Source of the DNA: Marimonas lutisalis
GTDB lineage: Bacteria > Pseudomonadota > Alphaproteobacteria > Rhodobacterales > Rhodobacteraceae
Reading direction: 5' to 3'
Assembly (NCBI RefSeq): GCF_005434965.1
Contig: NZ_SKCI01000004.1
Location: 310,001-374,000 of the forward strand
DNA: 64,000 nucleotides
The notes beneath the pieces were generated by a model. That model was not told the origin of the DNA. It made no database searches and saw nothing but the letters and a program-made list of their open reading frames with translations. The position numbers were made by a program, and so were the translations under genes. Positions 27,155 to 36,386 of the stretch are shown one piece after another (position 1 is the stretch's first letter; each line of letters begins with the position of its first letter).

Positions 27155-28732
27155 ATGGCAAGAATAGCCTTCATATTACTGTGCCACAAAGACCCCGAGG
27201 CCATCATTAAGCAGGCCGAACGGCTCACGGCCGTGGGCGATTACATGTCGATCCATTTCGACGCCAGCGCCAAACCCGAATACTATGATGAGATCCGAAG
27301 CGCGCTCGACGGCAACCCCAATGTCACCTTCGCGCAAAAGCGCATCAAGTGTGGCTGGGGCGAATGGAGCCTCGTGAAGGCCACGCTGCACGCCGTCGAA
27401 GCCGCGGTCGAGGCTTTTCCCCGTGCCACGCATTTCTACATGCTCTCGGGCGATTGCATGGCGATCAAATCCGCCGAATACGCCCATGAGTTTCTCGACC
27501 GCGACGATGCGGACTATATCGAAAGCTTCGACTATTTCGAATCCGACTGGATCAAGACCGGCTGGAAAGAAGAGCGACTGATCTATCGCCAATGGTTCAA
27601 CGAACGCACGCAGAAACGCCGCTTCTACGCGATGTTCCAGTTGCAGAAACGGCTGGGGATCACCCGCGAGATTCCCCAGGACATCCAGGTCATGATCGGC
27701 TCGCAATGGTGGTGCCTGCGCCGCCGCACGATCGAATGGATCCTCGATTTCACCCGCGAACGCCCCGACGTGATGCGTTTTTTCCGCACCACCTGGATTC
27801 CTGATGAAACCTTCTTCCAGACGCTGGTGCGCCACCTCGTGCCGGAAAAGGAAATCCGGTCGCGTACGCTGACCTTCCTGATGTTCACCGATTACGGCAT
27901 GCCGGTGACGTTCTACAACGATCACTACGACCTGCTGCTTTCGCAGGATTTCCTCTTCGCGCGGAAAATCTCGCCCGAGGCGAAAGAGCTCAAACGCCGC
28001 CTCGGCCTTCTCTACGCCACACGCGGCTGGGATTTCAAAATCTCCAACGAAGGCCGGTCGCTCTTCAAGTTCCTCACCGGCCGCGGCCGTATCGGCCGCC
28101 GCTTCGCCACCCGCTTCTGGGAAACGGAATCGACGCTCGGGCGGGAACGCGAACTGCTGATCGTCGTCTGCAAGAAATGGCACGTCGCCAAGCGCCTAGT
28201 CGAACGCATCCGCACAATGACCAACATCCCCTGCATCGAGTATCTCTTCAACGAAGAGGGCTGCCAGCTGCCGGATCTGGGCGGCATCCAGTCGACCATG
28301 GGCAAACGCCACCGCCACCGCCGGGCGCTGATGCGCATGCTGTTCGACTACTACGATACCGACCGGCTGATCATCTGCCTCGATCCCAACAACATAGACC
28401 TGCTCAATGATTTCTGCGCCGACCGTTCGGTCACCCGCCTGCTCGAGCTTGATTGCGTCTTCTCCGATGACTACCTGATCGGTCACGCCATGCGGGTCGG
28501 GCTGGCAGGTGAAAAGACCCCGCAGGAAACGCTCGACCGGCTCCTGCCGACAATCCGCGGCGATATCCAGTTCGAGATCGACCAGATCCGCGACGCGGGC
28601 TTCGACAACCACTACCGCATGCGCGAGGCCGAAGACGCCGAGGCCAATGCCGAAGCGCTTCAGAACTTCCTGGCCGTCGGCCATGACAAGGCGCTGGAAA
28701 TCGCGAAAACCGATTACCTCTTCGCCGATTGA
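27155..28732 (+). CDS. GT14 (core-2/I-branching, xylosyltransferase-like) glycosyltransferase with C-terminal DUF5928-like domain
   Basis: 525 residues. The first 260 or so residues form a GT14 domain: IAFILLCHKDPEAIIKQAERL, FYMLSGDCMAIKS (the LSG motif) and WIPDETFFQTL, whose Glu corresponds to the catalytic base of the animal family. Enzymes of GT14 add GlcNAc, Xyl or GlcA to glycans or peptides. The remaining residues (about 300-525, starting ELLIVVCKKWHVAKRLVERI) are a separate domain of unknown function, which I recall as DUF5928 of Rhodobacteraceae. It has Rossmann-like strand-helix pairs (RLIICLDPNNIDLLNDF). Cytosolic; ribosome binding site weak. Confidence 0.88.
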   Translation: MARIAFILLCHKDPEAIIKQAERLTAVGDYMSIHFDASAKPEYYDEIRSALDGNPNVTFAQKRIKCGWGEWSLVKATLHAVEAAVEAFPRATHFYMLSGDCMAIKSAEYAHEFLDRDDADYIESFDYFESDWIKTGWKEERLIYRQWFNERTQKRRFYAMFQLQKRLGITREIPQDIQVMIGSQWWCLRRRTIEWILDFTRERPDVMRFFRTTWIPDETFFQTLVRHLVPEKEIRSRTLTFLMFTDYGMPVTFYNDHYDLLLSQDFLFARKISPEAKELKRRLGLLYATRGWDFKISNEGRSLFKFLTGRGRIGRRFATRFWETESTLGRERELLIVVCKKWHVAKRLVERIRTMTNIPCIEYLFNEEGCQLPDLGGIQSTMGKRHRHRRALMRMLFDYYDTDRLIICLDPNNIDLLNDFCADRSVTRLLELDCVFSDDYLIGHAMRVGLAGEKTPQETLDRLLPTIRGDIQFEIDQIRDAGFDNHYRMREAEDAEANAEALQNFLAVGHDKALEIAKTDYLFAD

Positions 28733-28802
28733 TCCCTTGCCCCCCGCGTTGCGATCGCCCATATTCGCCCGCGAATTCGACACTTCCAGAGGAATGACAG
28801 TG

Positions 28803-28991
28803 ATGGTCACACAGGCCCCAGAAACCCGCATCGTCGATCAGTGGCGCGTTTCCTGCGATGGCGGCGAAGGTGCCCTTGGCCATCCCCGCGTCTGGCTGCA
28901 GATCCCGCACGAGACCGGCTTTGTCGAATGTCCCTATTGCGATGCGAAAATCATCCACAAGGACTTCGAAGGCAAGGTCGAGCAGGCGTAA
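28803..28991 (+). CDS. zf-CHCC zinc-finger protein (NDUFS6-like)
   Basis: 62 residues from ATG 28803, which has AGAGG ten bases upstream; the in-frame ATG at 28794 is too close to it. Zinc ligands follow the zf-CHCC order: Cys in WRVSCDGG, His in LGHPRVWL, then CPYC near the end. Alphaproteobacterial members are homologous to the mitochondrial complex I accessory subunit NDUFS6 and probably stabilise complex I. It is widely conserved in the group, so its place between glycan genes is probably incidental. Confidence 0.9.
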   Translation: MVTQAPETRIVDQWRVSCDGGEGALGHPRVWLQIPHETGFVECPYCDAKIIHKDFEGKVEQA

Positions 28992-29072
28992 GCCGGGCGC
29001 CGCCTTCGATCTGTTCCACGCAGCCGACTTTTTCGTTGTGAAAGTATTTGTGCCCCTGAAAAGGTTGCCTTC

Positions 29073-30047
29073 ATGGCCATTCAAAAAGTCATACTTCACA
29101 TCGGAAGGCACAAGTCAGGTACCAGCGCTCTTCAGCAAAGCCTGCACCTGAGCCGGAAAGCTCTTGATAGCGCCGGAGTTCTGTATCCGCTGGCCGGCCG
29201 TTTCCGCGGCGTCGCCCATCACAGGCTCGCAAACGAACTGCACCCCAGAAAAACACCCGAGTGGAACCCAGAACTTGCGTCCGAAACCCTTGCGGAAATC
29301 AAGGATCACCATCACACCCTGATTCTTTCCAGTGAAGGCCTGCAAAACCTTCCCAGCCTTGAACGGGTCGGCATGTTTCTCAGCCTGATCCCACATGATG
29401 CGGTTCAGATAATCTGCTATGTCCGTGAGCTTTTGGACTATGCAGTGTCGTCATACCGCCAAAAAATTCACAACAAGACGGATTTCGAAAAATTCGGCCG
29501 GAAAGACCGCCGGGTTTTTGATATCGTCAGATTTGTCGAAATGTGGGAACAGCAAGGTGCGCTTACGCTTGCTTGGTTTGATCGCGATCGCCTCGTCAAC
29601 GGGGATATTCGCGACGATTTCCTTGAACGGACCGGGCTTGGCCACCTGAGGGATACGCTCGTTGTTCCTAAACGCGAAATAAACCCTTCGATCGGCGGGA
29701 ATCTCCTGTTTTTCAAGGCGGCCGCGAACTATCTGGGTCAACCTCTTCTCAGCTACAACAGGTTATCGTCGCTCGCGAACGAACATTCGCGTTTTCGCAG
29801 GGCCTTTCGGATCACCAAGGAGGAGGCTCAGAGCTTCCGGGAACGAAGTAACTACAATAGCTACCTTGTTTCGCGGTTGGGTGAGGTGCGTATGCGGGAC
29901 TGGTCTGATCTTCCCGTGCTCCCAAACATCGGCGAGCTTGAAGAAGACTTCGAAACCCTGAAAGCCCATGCTCGCGAAGACCTTTTGAAATCCTGCATGG
30001 CGCTGGCCGATCAGGCCGCAGATTGGTTCCGGCCACAACAAGACTGA
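29073..30047 (+). CDS. Sulfotransferase-like protein
   Basis: 324 residues with AAAGG ahead of the ATG. The N-terminus ILHIGRHKSGTSALQQSLH is the phosphosulfate-binding loop typical of bacterial 'HIGxHKTGTT' sulfotransferases; the 3'-phosphate motif is represented by CYVRELLDYAVSSYRQ. The rest is variable, as expected for acceptor recognition. Its base composition is visibly lower in GC than polA downstream and cobN upstream, with runs such as AAAAAATTC, suggesting acquisition. It may act with the GT14 protein and the minus-strand sulfotransferase next to it. Confidence 0.82.
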   Translation: MAIQKVILHIGRHKSGTSALQQSLHLSRKALDSAGVLYPLAGRFRGVAHHRLANELHPRKTPEWNPELASETLAEIKDHHHTLILSSEGLQNLPSLERVGMFLSLIPHDAVQIICYVRELLDYAVSSYRQKIHNKTDFEKFGRKDRRVFDIVRFVEMWEQQGALTLAWFDRDRLVNGDIRDDFLERTGLGHLRDTLVVPKREINPSIGGNLLFFKAAANYLGQPLLSYNRLSSLANEHSRFRRAFRITKEEAQSFRERSNYNSYLVSRLGEVRMRDWSDLPVLPNIGELEEDFETLKAHAREDLLKSCMALADQAADWFRPQQD

Positions 30048-30119
30048 CTTTGTCGCCAAACCCTCTGGCCCCACCCCGCCCCTTGTGCGAAACAAGAACC
30101 AAACCCGGGGGAACCGCAT

Positions 30120-32921
30120 ATGTCATTCGGCAAAGGCTGCCACCTGCATCTCATCGACGGCTCGGCCTTCATCTTCCGCGCCTATCACGCCCTTCCGCCG
30201 CTCACCCGCAAATCCGATGGGCTGCCCATTGGCGCGGTCTCGGGCTTCTGCAACATGCTGCAGAAATATGTCGAAGAGGCCACCGGCGATGATGCGCCCA
30301 CCCATGTCGCGGTGATCTTCGACTACTCGGGCAAGAGCTTCCGCAACGACATCTACCCCGACTACAAGGCCAACCGGCCCCCCGCACCCGAGGACCTGGT
30401 GCCGCAATTCCCGCTGACGCGCGAGGCGACCCGCGCGTTCAACATCGCCTGCAAGGAAATCGAAGGCTATGAGGCCGACGATATCATCGCCACGCTCGCC
30501 ACGCAGGCGCGCGATCTGGGCGGGCGCGTCACCATCATTTCCTCCGACAAGGACCTGATGCAGCTTGTCGGCGGCGGCGTCGAAATGCTCGACGCGATGA
30601 AAAACCGCCGCATCGACCGCGACGGCGTGGTCGAGAAATTCGGCGTGCCCCCCGAACGTGTGGTCGATGTGCAGGCGCTCGCTGGCGACAGCGTCGATAA
30701 CGTGCCCGGCGCGCCGGGCATCGGCATCAAGACGGCGGCGCTGCTGATCAACGAATACGGCGATCTCGAGACACTTCTCGAACGCGCCGACGAGATCAAG
30801 CAGCCCAAGCGCCGCGAAACCCTGATCGATAAAGCCGACCAGATCCGCATGTCACGCGATCTGGTCCAGCTCAAGAACGACACCCCGCTCGATTTCACCA
30901 TCGACGATCTCGAGGTGAAAGACCCCGACCCCGAACAGCTCCTGCCGTTCCTCGCCTCGATGGAATTCCGCACGCTCAGCAAGCGCATCGCCGACAAGAT
31001 GGGCGTCGAACCCCCGATCATCGAGGACACCCCGGTCAAAACCGCCGATGGAAACGATCCCGCGCCCGAGTTCCCACCGGTCGACCCGTCGAAATACGAA
31101 CACGTGCAGGACGCCGCGGCGCTGCAACGCTGGATCGACCTGATCCACCAGCGCGGCTATGTCGCCGTCGACACCGAAACCACCTCGCTCGATGAAATGC
31201 AGGCCGAGCTTGTCGGCATCTCGCTTTCGGTCATCCCCGGCGAGGCATGTTACATCCCGCTTGCCCACAAGGCCGGCAATTCCGACGACCTCTTCGGCTC
31301 GGATGATCTGGCCGAAGGGCAGATGGACGCGGACGAGGCGCTGAAACTGCTGAAACCCGTGCTTCAGGACGACGCGGTGCTGAAGATCGGGCAGAACATG
31401 AAATACGATGCCAAGATCTTTGCCCGCCACGGCATCACCGTTGCACCGATCGACGATACCATGCTGATGTCCTATGCCATGTATTCCGGCCTGCACGGCC
31501 ACGGCATGGACGCGCTCTCGGAACGTTATCTCGGCCACAGCCCGATCCCGATCAAAGAGCTGATCGGCTCGGGCAAATCAGCCATCACCTTCGATCGCGT
31601 GCCGATTGACGAGGCGGTGAAATACGCCGCCGAAGACGCCGATATCACTCTGCGGCTCTGGCACCTGTTCAAACCGCAGTTGCACCGCGAACGTGTGACC
31701 ACCGTCTATGAAACGCTGGAACGCCCGCTCGTGCCCGTGCTCGCCCGGATGGAGATGAACGGCATCCAGGTCGACCGCGATACGCTCTCGCGCATGTCCA
31801 ATGCCTTTGCCCAGAAAATGGCCGCGCTCGAAGACGAGATTCACGAACTCGCAGGCGAGAAATTCAACGTCGGCTCGCCAAAACAGCTGGGCGAGATCCT
31901 GTTCGACAAGATGGGTCTCGAAGGCGGCAAGAAGGGCAAGACCGGCGCCTATGCCACCGGCGCCGACGTGCTCGAGGACCTGGCCACCGAACACGAACTG
32001 CCCGCCCGCGTGCTCGACTGGCGCCAGCTGTCGAAACTGAAATCCACCTATACCGACGCGCTGCAGGATCACATCAACCCCGAAACCGGCCGCGTGCATA
32101 CCTCCTACGTGCAGACGGGCGCCTCCACCGGGCGCCTCGCCTCGACCGATCCGAACCTGCAGAACATCCCCGTGCGCACCGAGGAAGGCCGCCGCATCCG
32201 CGAAGCCTTCGTCGCGCCTCAGGGCACCCGCCTCGTCTCGCTCGATTATTCCCAGATCGAGCTGCGCATCCTCGCCCATGTCGCCGATATCGGCACGATG
32301 AAACAGGCCTTCCGCGATGGCCAGGACATCCACGCCATGACGGCAAGCGAGATGTTCGACGTGCCGCTCGATGAAATGACCCCAGAAATCCGCCGCCGTG
32401 CCAAGGCGATCAATTTCGGCGTGATCTACGGCATTTCCGGCTTCGGCCTCGCCCGCAACCTGCGCATCCCCCGCGGCGAAGCGCAGGCCTTCATCGACGA
32501 GTATTTCGAGCGTTACCCGGGCATCCGCGCCTACATGGATGAAACCGTGGACTTCGCCAAGGAACACGGTTTTGTCCAGACCCTCTTCGGCCGCAAGATC
32601 CACACCCCCGAGATCTCGGCCAAGGGCCCTCGCGCCGGGTTTGCCCGCCGCGCCGCGATCAACGCCCCGATCCAGGGCACCGCTGCCGACGTCATCCGCC
32701 GCGCCATGATCCGCATGCCAGACGCGATCAGCAACCTTCCAGCGAAGATGCTCCTGCAGGTGCATGACGAACTTCTCTTCGAGGTCGAGGACGATGCGGT
32801 CGACAAGCTGATAGAGGTCGCCCGCGACGTGATGGAAGGCGCCTCCGATCCGGCCGTGCATCTCGATATCCCGCTGACCGTCGATGCCGGCCAGGGCGCC
32901 AACTGGGCCGAGGCGCACTGA
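30120..32921 (+). CDS. polA: DNA polymerase I
   Basis: 933 residues with all three domains. The 5' nuclease has FIFRAYHALPPL, YKANRPPAPEDL and EADDIIATLA. The 3'-5' proofreading domain is intact: VDTETTSLDE, NMKYDAK and YAAEDADITLRLW supply ExoI-III. The polymerase has motif A LDYSQIELRIL, motif B RRAKAINFGVIYG and motif C QVHDELLFEV. It processes Okazaki fragments and fills repair gaps. A GGGGGAA site precedes the ATG, and it is not obviously linked to the neighbours. Confidence 0.98.
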   Translation: MSFGKGCHLHLIDGSAFIFRAYHALPPLTRKSDGLPIGAVSGFCNMLQKYVEEATGDDAPTHVAVIFDYSGKSFRNDIYPDYKANRPPAPEDLVPQFPLTREATRAFNIACKEIEGYEADDIIATLATQARDLGGRVTIISSDKDLMQLVGGGVEMLDAMKNRRIDRDGVVEKFGVPPERVVDVQALAGDSVDNVPGAPGIGIKTAALLINEYGDLETLLERADEIKQPKRRETLIDKADQIRMSRDLVQLKNDTPLDFTIDDLEVKDPDPEQLLPFLASMEFRTLSKRIADKMGVEPPIIEDTPVKTADGNDPAPEFPPVDPSKYEHVQDAAALQRWIDLIHQRGYVAVDTETTSLDEMQAELVGISLSVIPGEACYIPLAHKAGNSDDLFGSDDLAEGQMDADEALKLLKPVLQDDAVLKIGQNMKYDAKIFARHGITVAPIDDTMLMSYAMYSGLHGHGMDALSERYLGHSPIPIKELIGSGKSAITFDRVPIDEAVKYAAEDADITLRLWHLFKPQLHRERVTTVYETLERPLVPVLARMEMNGIQVDRDTLSRMSNAFAQKMAALEDEIHELAGEKFNVGSPKQLGEILFDKMGLEGGKKGKTGAYATGADVLEDLATEHELPARVLDWRQLSKLKSTYTDALQDHINPETGRVHTSYVQTGASTGRLASTDPNLQNIPVRTEEGRRIREAFVAPQGTRLVSLDYSQIELRILAHVADIGTMKQAFRDGQDIHAMTASEMFDVPLDEMTPEIRRRAKAINFGVIYGISGFGLARNLRIPRGEAQAFIDEYFERYPGIRAYMDETVDFAKEHGFVQTLFGRKIHTPEISAKGPRAGFARRAAINAPIQGTAADVIRRAMIRMPDAISNLPAKMLLQVHDELLFEVEDDAVDKLIEVARDVMEGASDPAVHLDIPLTVDAGQGANWAEAH

Positions 32922-33050
32922 CACAATCCTTCGAATTGCCCGCAACTGTTTCCACATGGGAAACAGCGCTGCTTGATCTCGCGGCCCGCGTTCACCAAGA
33001 TTGAACCCTGCGCCGCTATGCTCCGCGCAGGAAGACCGGAGGTAACCCGC

Positions 33051-33740
33051 ATGACAACCCTGCGCGCCCTGATCGCCGCGATCGCATTCCTGGCCCTGCC
33101 CGCCGCCGTTCAGGCGAGCGATCAGCCCGGCCCGCGCATCCTTGTCATCGGCGATTCCCTTCTCGCCTCGCACCGCATTTCGGAACGCAATGTCGGCAGC
33201 CGGCTGGCCCGCTACCTGCGCGCGCAGGTCGACGATCACGCTGTCGCCGGCGCCCGGATGATCTACAACCTGCCGCTCACCGGCGCGATGGGCCTTTCCA
33301 TCCCCAGGCAATACCGCAAGGGCGATTGGGACTGGGTGGTGATGAATGGCGGCGGAAATGACCTGTGGCTTGGCTGTGGCTGCCACGCCTGCGATCACAA
33401 GCTCGACCGCCTGATCGCCGAAAACGGCCGCCGCGGCTCGATCCCCTCGCTGGTGCAGAAAATCCGCCGCAGCTCCGGCGCCCGCATCCTGATCGTTGGT
33501 TACCTGCGCAGCCCCGGCTTCTCCTCGCCCATCGAATCCTGCAAGGACGAAGGCGACGAGCTCGAAGCCCGCATCGCCCGCCTGGCCGAGATCGACCCAA
33601 ACGTGCACTTCCATTCCCTCACCGATCTGGTGCCCGAGGGCGATCTGTCCTTCCACGCGGTCGACCGCATCCACCCCTCGCTCAAGGCCTCCGATGCCAT
33701 CGCGCGGCGGCTGGCGCAGGTGATCCTGACAGCGCAGTGA
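33051..33740 (+). CDS. Secreted SGNH/GDSL hydrolase
   Basis: 229 residues from ATG 33051 with GGAGG ten bases before it. A signal peptide ends at VQAS. SGNH blocks are all present: GDSLL (Ser36), the Gly of block II, GGGNDLW (block III) and DRIHPS with catalytic Asp and His near the end. A CGCHACDH motif just after block III looks able to bind a metal or form disulfides. It would act as an esterase, lipase or acyl-hydrolase in the periplasm; substrate unknown. Confidence 0.9.
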   Translation: MTTLRALIAAIAFLALPAAVQASDQPGPRILVIGDSLLASHRISERNVGSRLARYLRAQVDDHAVAGARMIYNLPLTGAMGLSIPRQYRKGDWDWVVMNGGGNDLWLGCGCHACDHKLDRLIAENGRRGSIPSLVQKIRRSSGARILIVGYLRSPGFSSPIESCKDEGDELEARIARLAEIDPNVHFHSLTDLVPEGDLSFHAVDRIHPSLKASDAIARRLAQVILTAQ

Positions 33741-33744
33741 GCCG

Positions 33745-33766
33745 CCCGGCGCGGACCCGCGCCGGG
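33745..33766. terminator. Bidirectional hairpin between convergent genes
   Basis: CCCGGCGCGG / CCGCGCCGGG, 10 bp with a two-base centre, placed 4 bases after the SGNH stop and 16 beyond the dienelactone hydrolase stop. Confidence 0.7.
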
Positions 33767-33782
33767 ATCCCCGTCCAATGCC

Positions 33783-34529
33783 TCAGCTGTCCGGCCGTCC
33801 GCCCAGGAACTCAAGGTAAGCGGCCCAGCTGTCGGCATCCGCCGCCGCGTTGTAGTTCGGAAACCCCATGGCCGAAAAAAGATGCCCCGCCCCGGGGTAG
33901 ATGTGGATGTCATACGTGATCCCGGCAAGGTCGAGATCATCCTCGAAATTGGTCAGGCCGCTGACCGGCACGCGGGCATCTTTTTCACCGTGGGCGACAA
34001 AGATCGGCGCCGTGCCGTCGGGCATCATCCGCCCCTGCGGATCCGAAACCCGACCCGAGAAGACGGCATAGCCGTCCACACCCAGCGCATTGCCGAGCCC
34101 CGAGCGCGCCAGCTCCATCGTCGCACCGCCACCCATCGAATAGCCCATCACGAAAACATCGCCGTCACCACGCTCGGACGCGACCTCGACGATTTCGCGC
34201 AGCAGCGCTTGCAGCCGCTCCTGGTCGCGAAAGAACGCCTCGTAGGCCGCCTGCTTCTCTTCCATCGAACGCGGCAACGCGTCCACGCCGTGCACATCTG
34301 CGGCCAGGGCATTGTATCCCTGCTTCATCAGCATCTGTGCACGGTCCTTCTCGTAATCCGATATCCCGTTCCAGGTTGGCAAGATCACGACTGTCGCCGA
34401 CGCATTCTCTGCCTCGGCAAAATAACCCTCGAATGTTTCGCCTCCGACCTTGTAAGTCACGTCTTGCCCGGCCTGCCCGGCTCCGGCAATCATTGTGGTA
34501 AGGGCGGTAATGGCTGCGAACTTGAACAT
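33783..34529 (-). CDS. Dienelactone-hydrolase family protein, secreted
   Basis: 248 residues with an N-terminal signal peptide (to about AGQAG), unlike cytosolic dienelactone hydrolases. The alpha/beta-hydrolase triad is Ser131 in GYSMGGG, Asp184 in HGEKDARVP and His216 in YPGAGHLF. Classical family members have Cys as nucleophile (GYCxGG); here it is Ser, so it is more likely a general esterase. The divergent CadC-like regulator gene and a direct repeat in the shared gap suggest it is that regulator's target. Confidence 0.9.
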   Translation of the reverse strand: MFKFAAITALTTMIAGAGQAGQDVTYKVGGETFEGYFAEAENASATVVILPTWNGISDYEKDRAQMLMKQGYNALAADVHGVDALPRSMEEKQAAYEAFFRDQERLQALLREIVEVASERGDGDVFVMGYSMGGGATMELARSGLGNALGVDGYAVFSGRVSDPQGRMMPDGTAPIFVAHGEKDARVPVSGLTNFEDDLDLAGITYDIHIYPGAGHLFSAMGFPNYNAAADADSWAAYLEFLGGRPDS

Positions 34530-34545
34530 TTTGTCCTCCGTTTAG

Positions 34546-34569
34546 TCCGAGTATTTTAATCCGAGTATT
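34546..34569. promoter_or_regulatory. Direct repeat TCCGAGTATT in the divergent gap
   Basis: TCCGAGTATT occurs at 34546-34555 and again at 34560-34569, a 14-base period. It lies 17 bases upstream of the dienelactone hydrolase ATG and 76 bases upstream of the regulator. Winged-helix regulators of the OmpR/CadC class bind tandem direct repeats, so this is a candidate operator. Confidence 0.5.
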
Positions 34570-34644
34570 GCTTTCCGGCCGTCGAGGCATCTTTCTTGGT
34601 GAGACCGCCGGCGGCCTGTAAAGTGAAGACGAGACCGGACCGCA

Positions 34645-36288
34645 ATGTCCCGAAACCGGGCCGAAGAAATGACGAAAAACATCCGAATTGGCGATCACAG
34701 TTTCGACCCCGTAATTGGCGAGGTCGCCGATGCGAGCGGTAAAGTCATCGCTCTTCGCGCCCAGACAGCGCGCGTGCTCGAGATACTCTGCGACAACGCC
34801 GGTTCTGTCGTCTCCAAACAGGTCCTGATGGAAACCGTCTGGGCCGGCACTCATGTGACCGATGACAGCCTGGTCCAGTGCGTATCGGAGATCCGCAAAG
34901 CACTGGGATCCGACAGCACCTATCTCGCCACCGTCCCGAAAAAGGGCTATCGTCTGGTTCCCACTGAACCGGCCAGGGTGGCCGCGCAACGCCCCCGCCT
35001 GTTTTCGCGAATTGCCATCTTCGTTCTGATCCTCGCCCTGGGTGCCGCTGCGACGGGCTATTGGTTCCTGCGAAATCCGGCGCCCGAAAACTCCGACCCC
35101 ATCACCATCGCCGTCATGCCCTTCCGCAACATGAGCGGCGAAGACGACCAAGCCTATTTCTCGAACGGCGTCGCAGAAGACCTGATCATCAGCCTGTCGA
35201 ACATCTCCGATCTTCGGGTGATCTCGCGCGGGACAGCCTTCTCGCAACAGGCAAACGGACGCGACCCCCGCGATATCGCCAGCGCGCTCAATGCCGATTA
35301 CGTGCTCGATGGCAGTGTGCGCCGTGTCGCGACTGATCTGCGCCTGTCGGCCTCTCTGGTCGACGGCACCACCGGGCGCAACGTCTGGGCGGAACGTTAC
35401 GAAGGTTCTGTCAGCGATATCTTCGCGTTTCAGGACAGCGTGCTGGATGAGCTGGTCCGGGTACTCTCGGTCCGCCTCTCAGCCACCGAACGCGCGCGCC
35501 TCGGCGTCCGCGGCACCACCAGCATCGAAGCCCACGATGCCTATCTGCGCGGTCGCGCGCTTGAAAACCTCTACACCCGAGATACCAACATCGCCGCCGA
35601 AGAAGCCCTGATGACGGCCCTGCGTCACGACCCCGATTTCGCCCTGGCCCATGCCCACCTGGCCCAGGTCTTCAGCTTCCGGGTGGAAAACAACTGGACC
35701 AACGAACGCGACAAATACATCGCGCTTGCCTTCCAGGCGGCCCAGCGCGCTGTTGACCTCGACCCGGACCTGCCCTTTGCCTGGTTTTCGCTCGGACGGC
35801 TCTATACGCGCAGTTTTGCCACTGACGTGAACAAAGCCACCCAGGCCTATGAAACCGCCATTCGGCTCGATCCCAACTATGTCGATGCCTATGTGTTCCT
35901 GGCCAACATTTACATCTTCGACGGGCGCGCTGACGATGCGTTGCCCCTGATTGCCAGCGCGTTCGAGCGAAACCCGATCCCGCCATACTGGTATTTCCTT
36001 GCCGAAGGCATGGCCAACTACTTCCTCGCCAACTACCAAACCGCCGAGGCCGCGCTCGTCACCGCACGCGATCGCAACCCGACGGCTCCGTTCCCGTATC
36101 GCTTCTTGATCGCGACCTACGGCCAGATGGGAAACCTGGACGAAGCAGAATGGATGGCGATGGAGTATGACTCTCTCGGCCGCACCGCCACCGTGTCTGC
36201 TCTACTCGCCTCGGCCTCGATCCATGATCCTGCCTATCGCGACCATTTTGCAAATGGCTTTCGCAAGGCCGGCCTGCCCGAGGACTGA
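34645..36288 (+). CDS. CadC-like membrane regulator: winged helix, TM, TolB-like and TPR domains
   Basis: 547 residues (a second ATG at 34669 could be the start). An OmpR-type winged helix at about residues 10-110 ends in STYLATVPKKGYRLVP, the usual motif of this group. One membrane helix follows (about 121-142). Then a TolB-N-like domain (IAVMPFRNMSGEDDQAYFSNGVAEDLIISLS, with YVLDGSVRR), seen in adenylate-cyclase-like regulators, and TPR units from about residue 290. It probably senses an envelope or periplasmic signal and binds DNA directly while membrane-anchored. Confidence 0.92.
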   Translation: MSRNRAEEMTKNIRIGDHSFDPVIGEVADASGKVIALRAQTARVLEILCDNAGSVVSKQVLMETVWAGTHVTDDSLVQCVSEIRKALGSDSTYLATVPKKGYRLVPTEPARVAAQRPRLFSRIAIFVLILALGAAATGYWFLRNPAPENSDPITIAVMPFRNMSGEDDQAYFSNGVAEDLIISLSNISDLRVISRGTAFSQQANGRDPRDIASALNADYVLDGSVRRVATDLRLSASLVDGTTGRNVWAERYEGSVSDIFAFQDSVLDELVRVLSVRLSATERARLGVRGTTSIEAHDAYLRGRALENLYTRDTNIAAEEALMTALRHDPDFALAHAHLAQVFSFRVENNWTNERDKYIALAFQAAQRAVDLDPDLPFAWFSLGRLYTRSFATDVNKATQAYETAIRLDPNYVDAYVFLANIYIFDGRADDALPLIASAFERNPIPPYWYFLAEGMANYFLANYQTAEAALVTARDRNPTAPFPYRFLIATYGQMGNLDEAEWMAMEYDSLGRTATVSALLASASIHDPAYRDHFANGFRKAGLPED

Positions 36289-36386
36289 CGCGCCCGCCGC
36301 CGCATGAAGCACCCAAATCGCCGCGCGCGCCGCCCCGATTTCGCGAATCCGCCATCTCCGGGTACCCTACCCGGAAAGGAGGTCCC

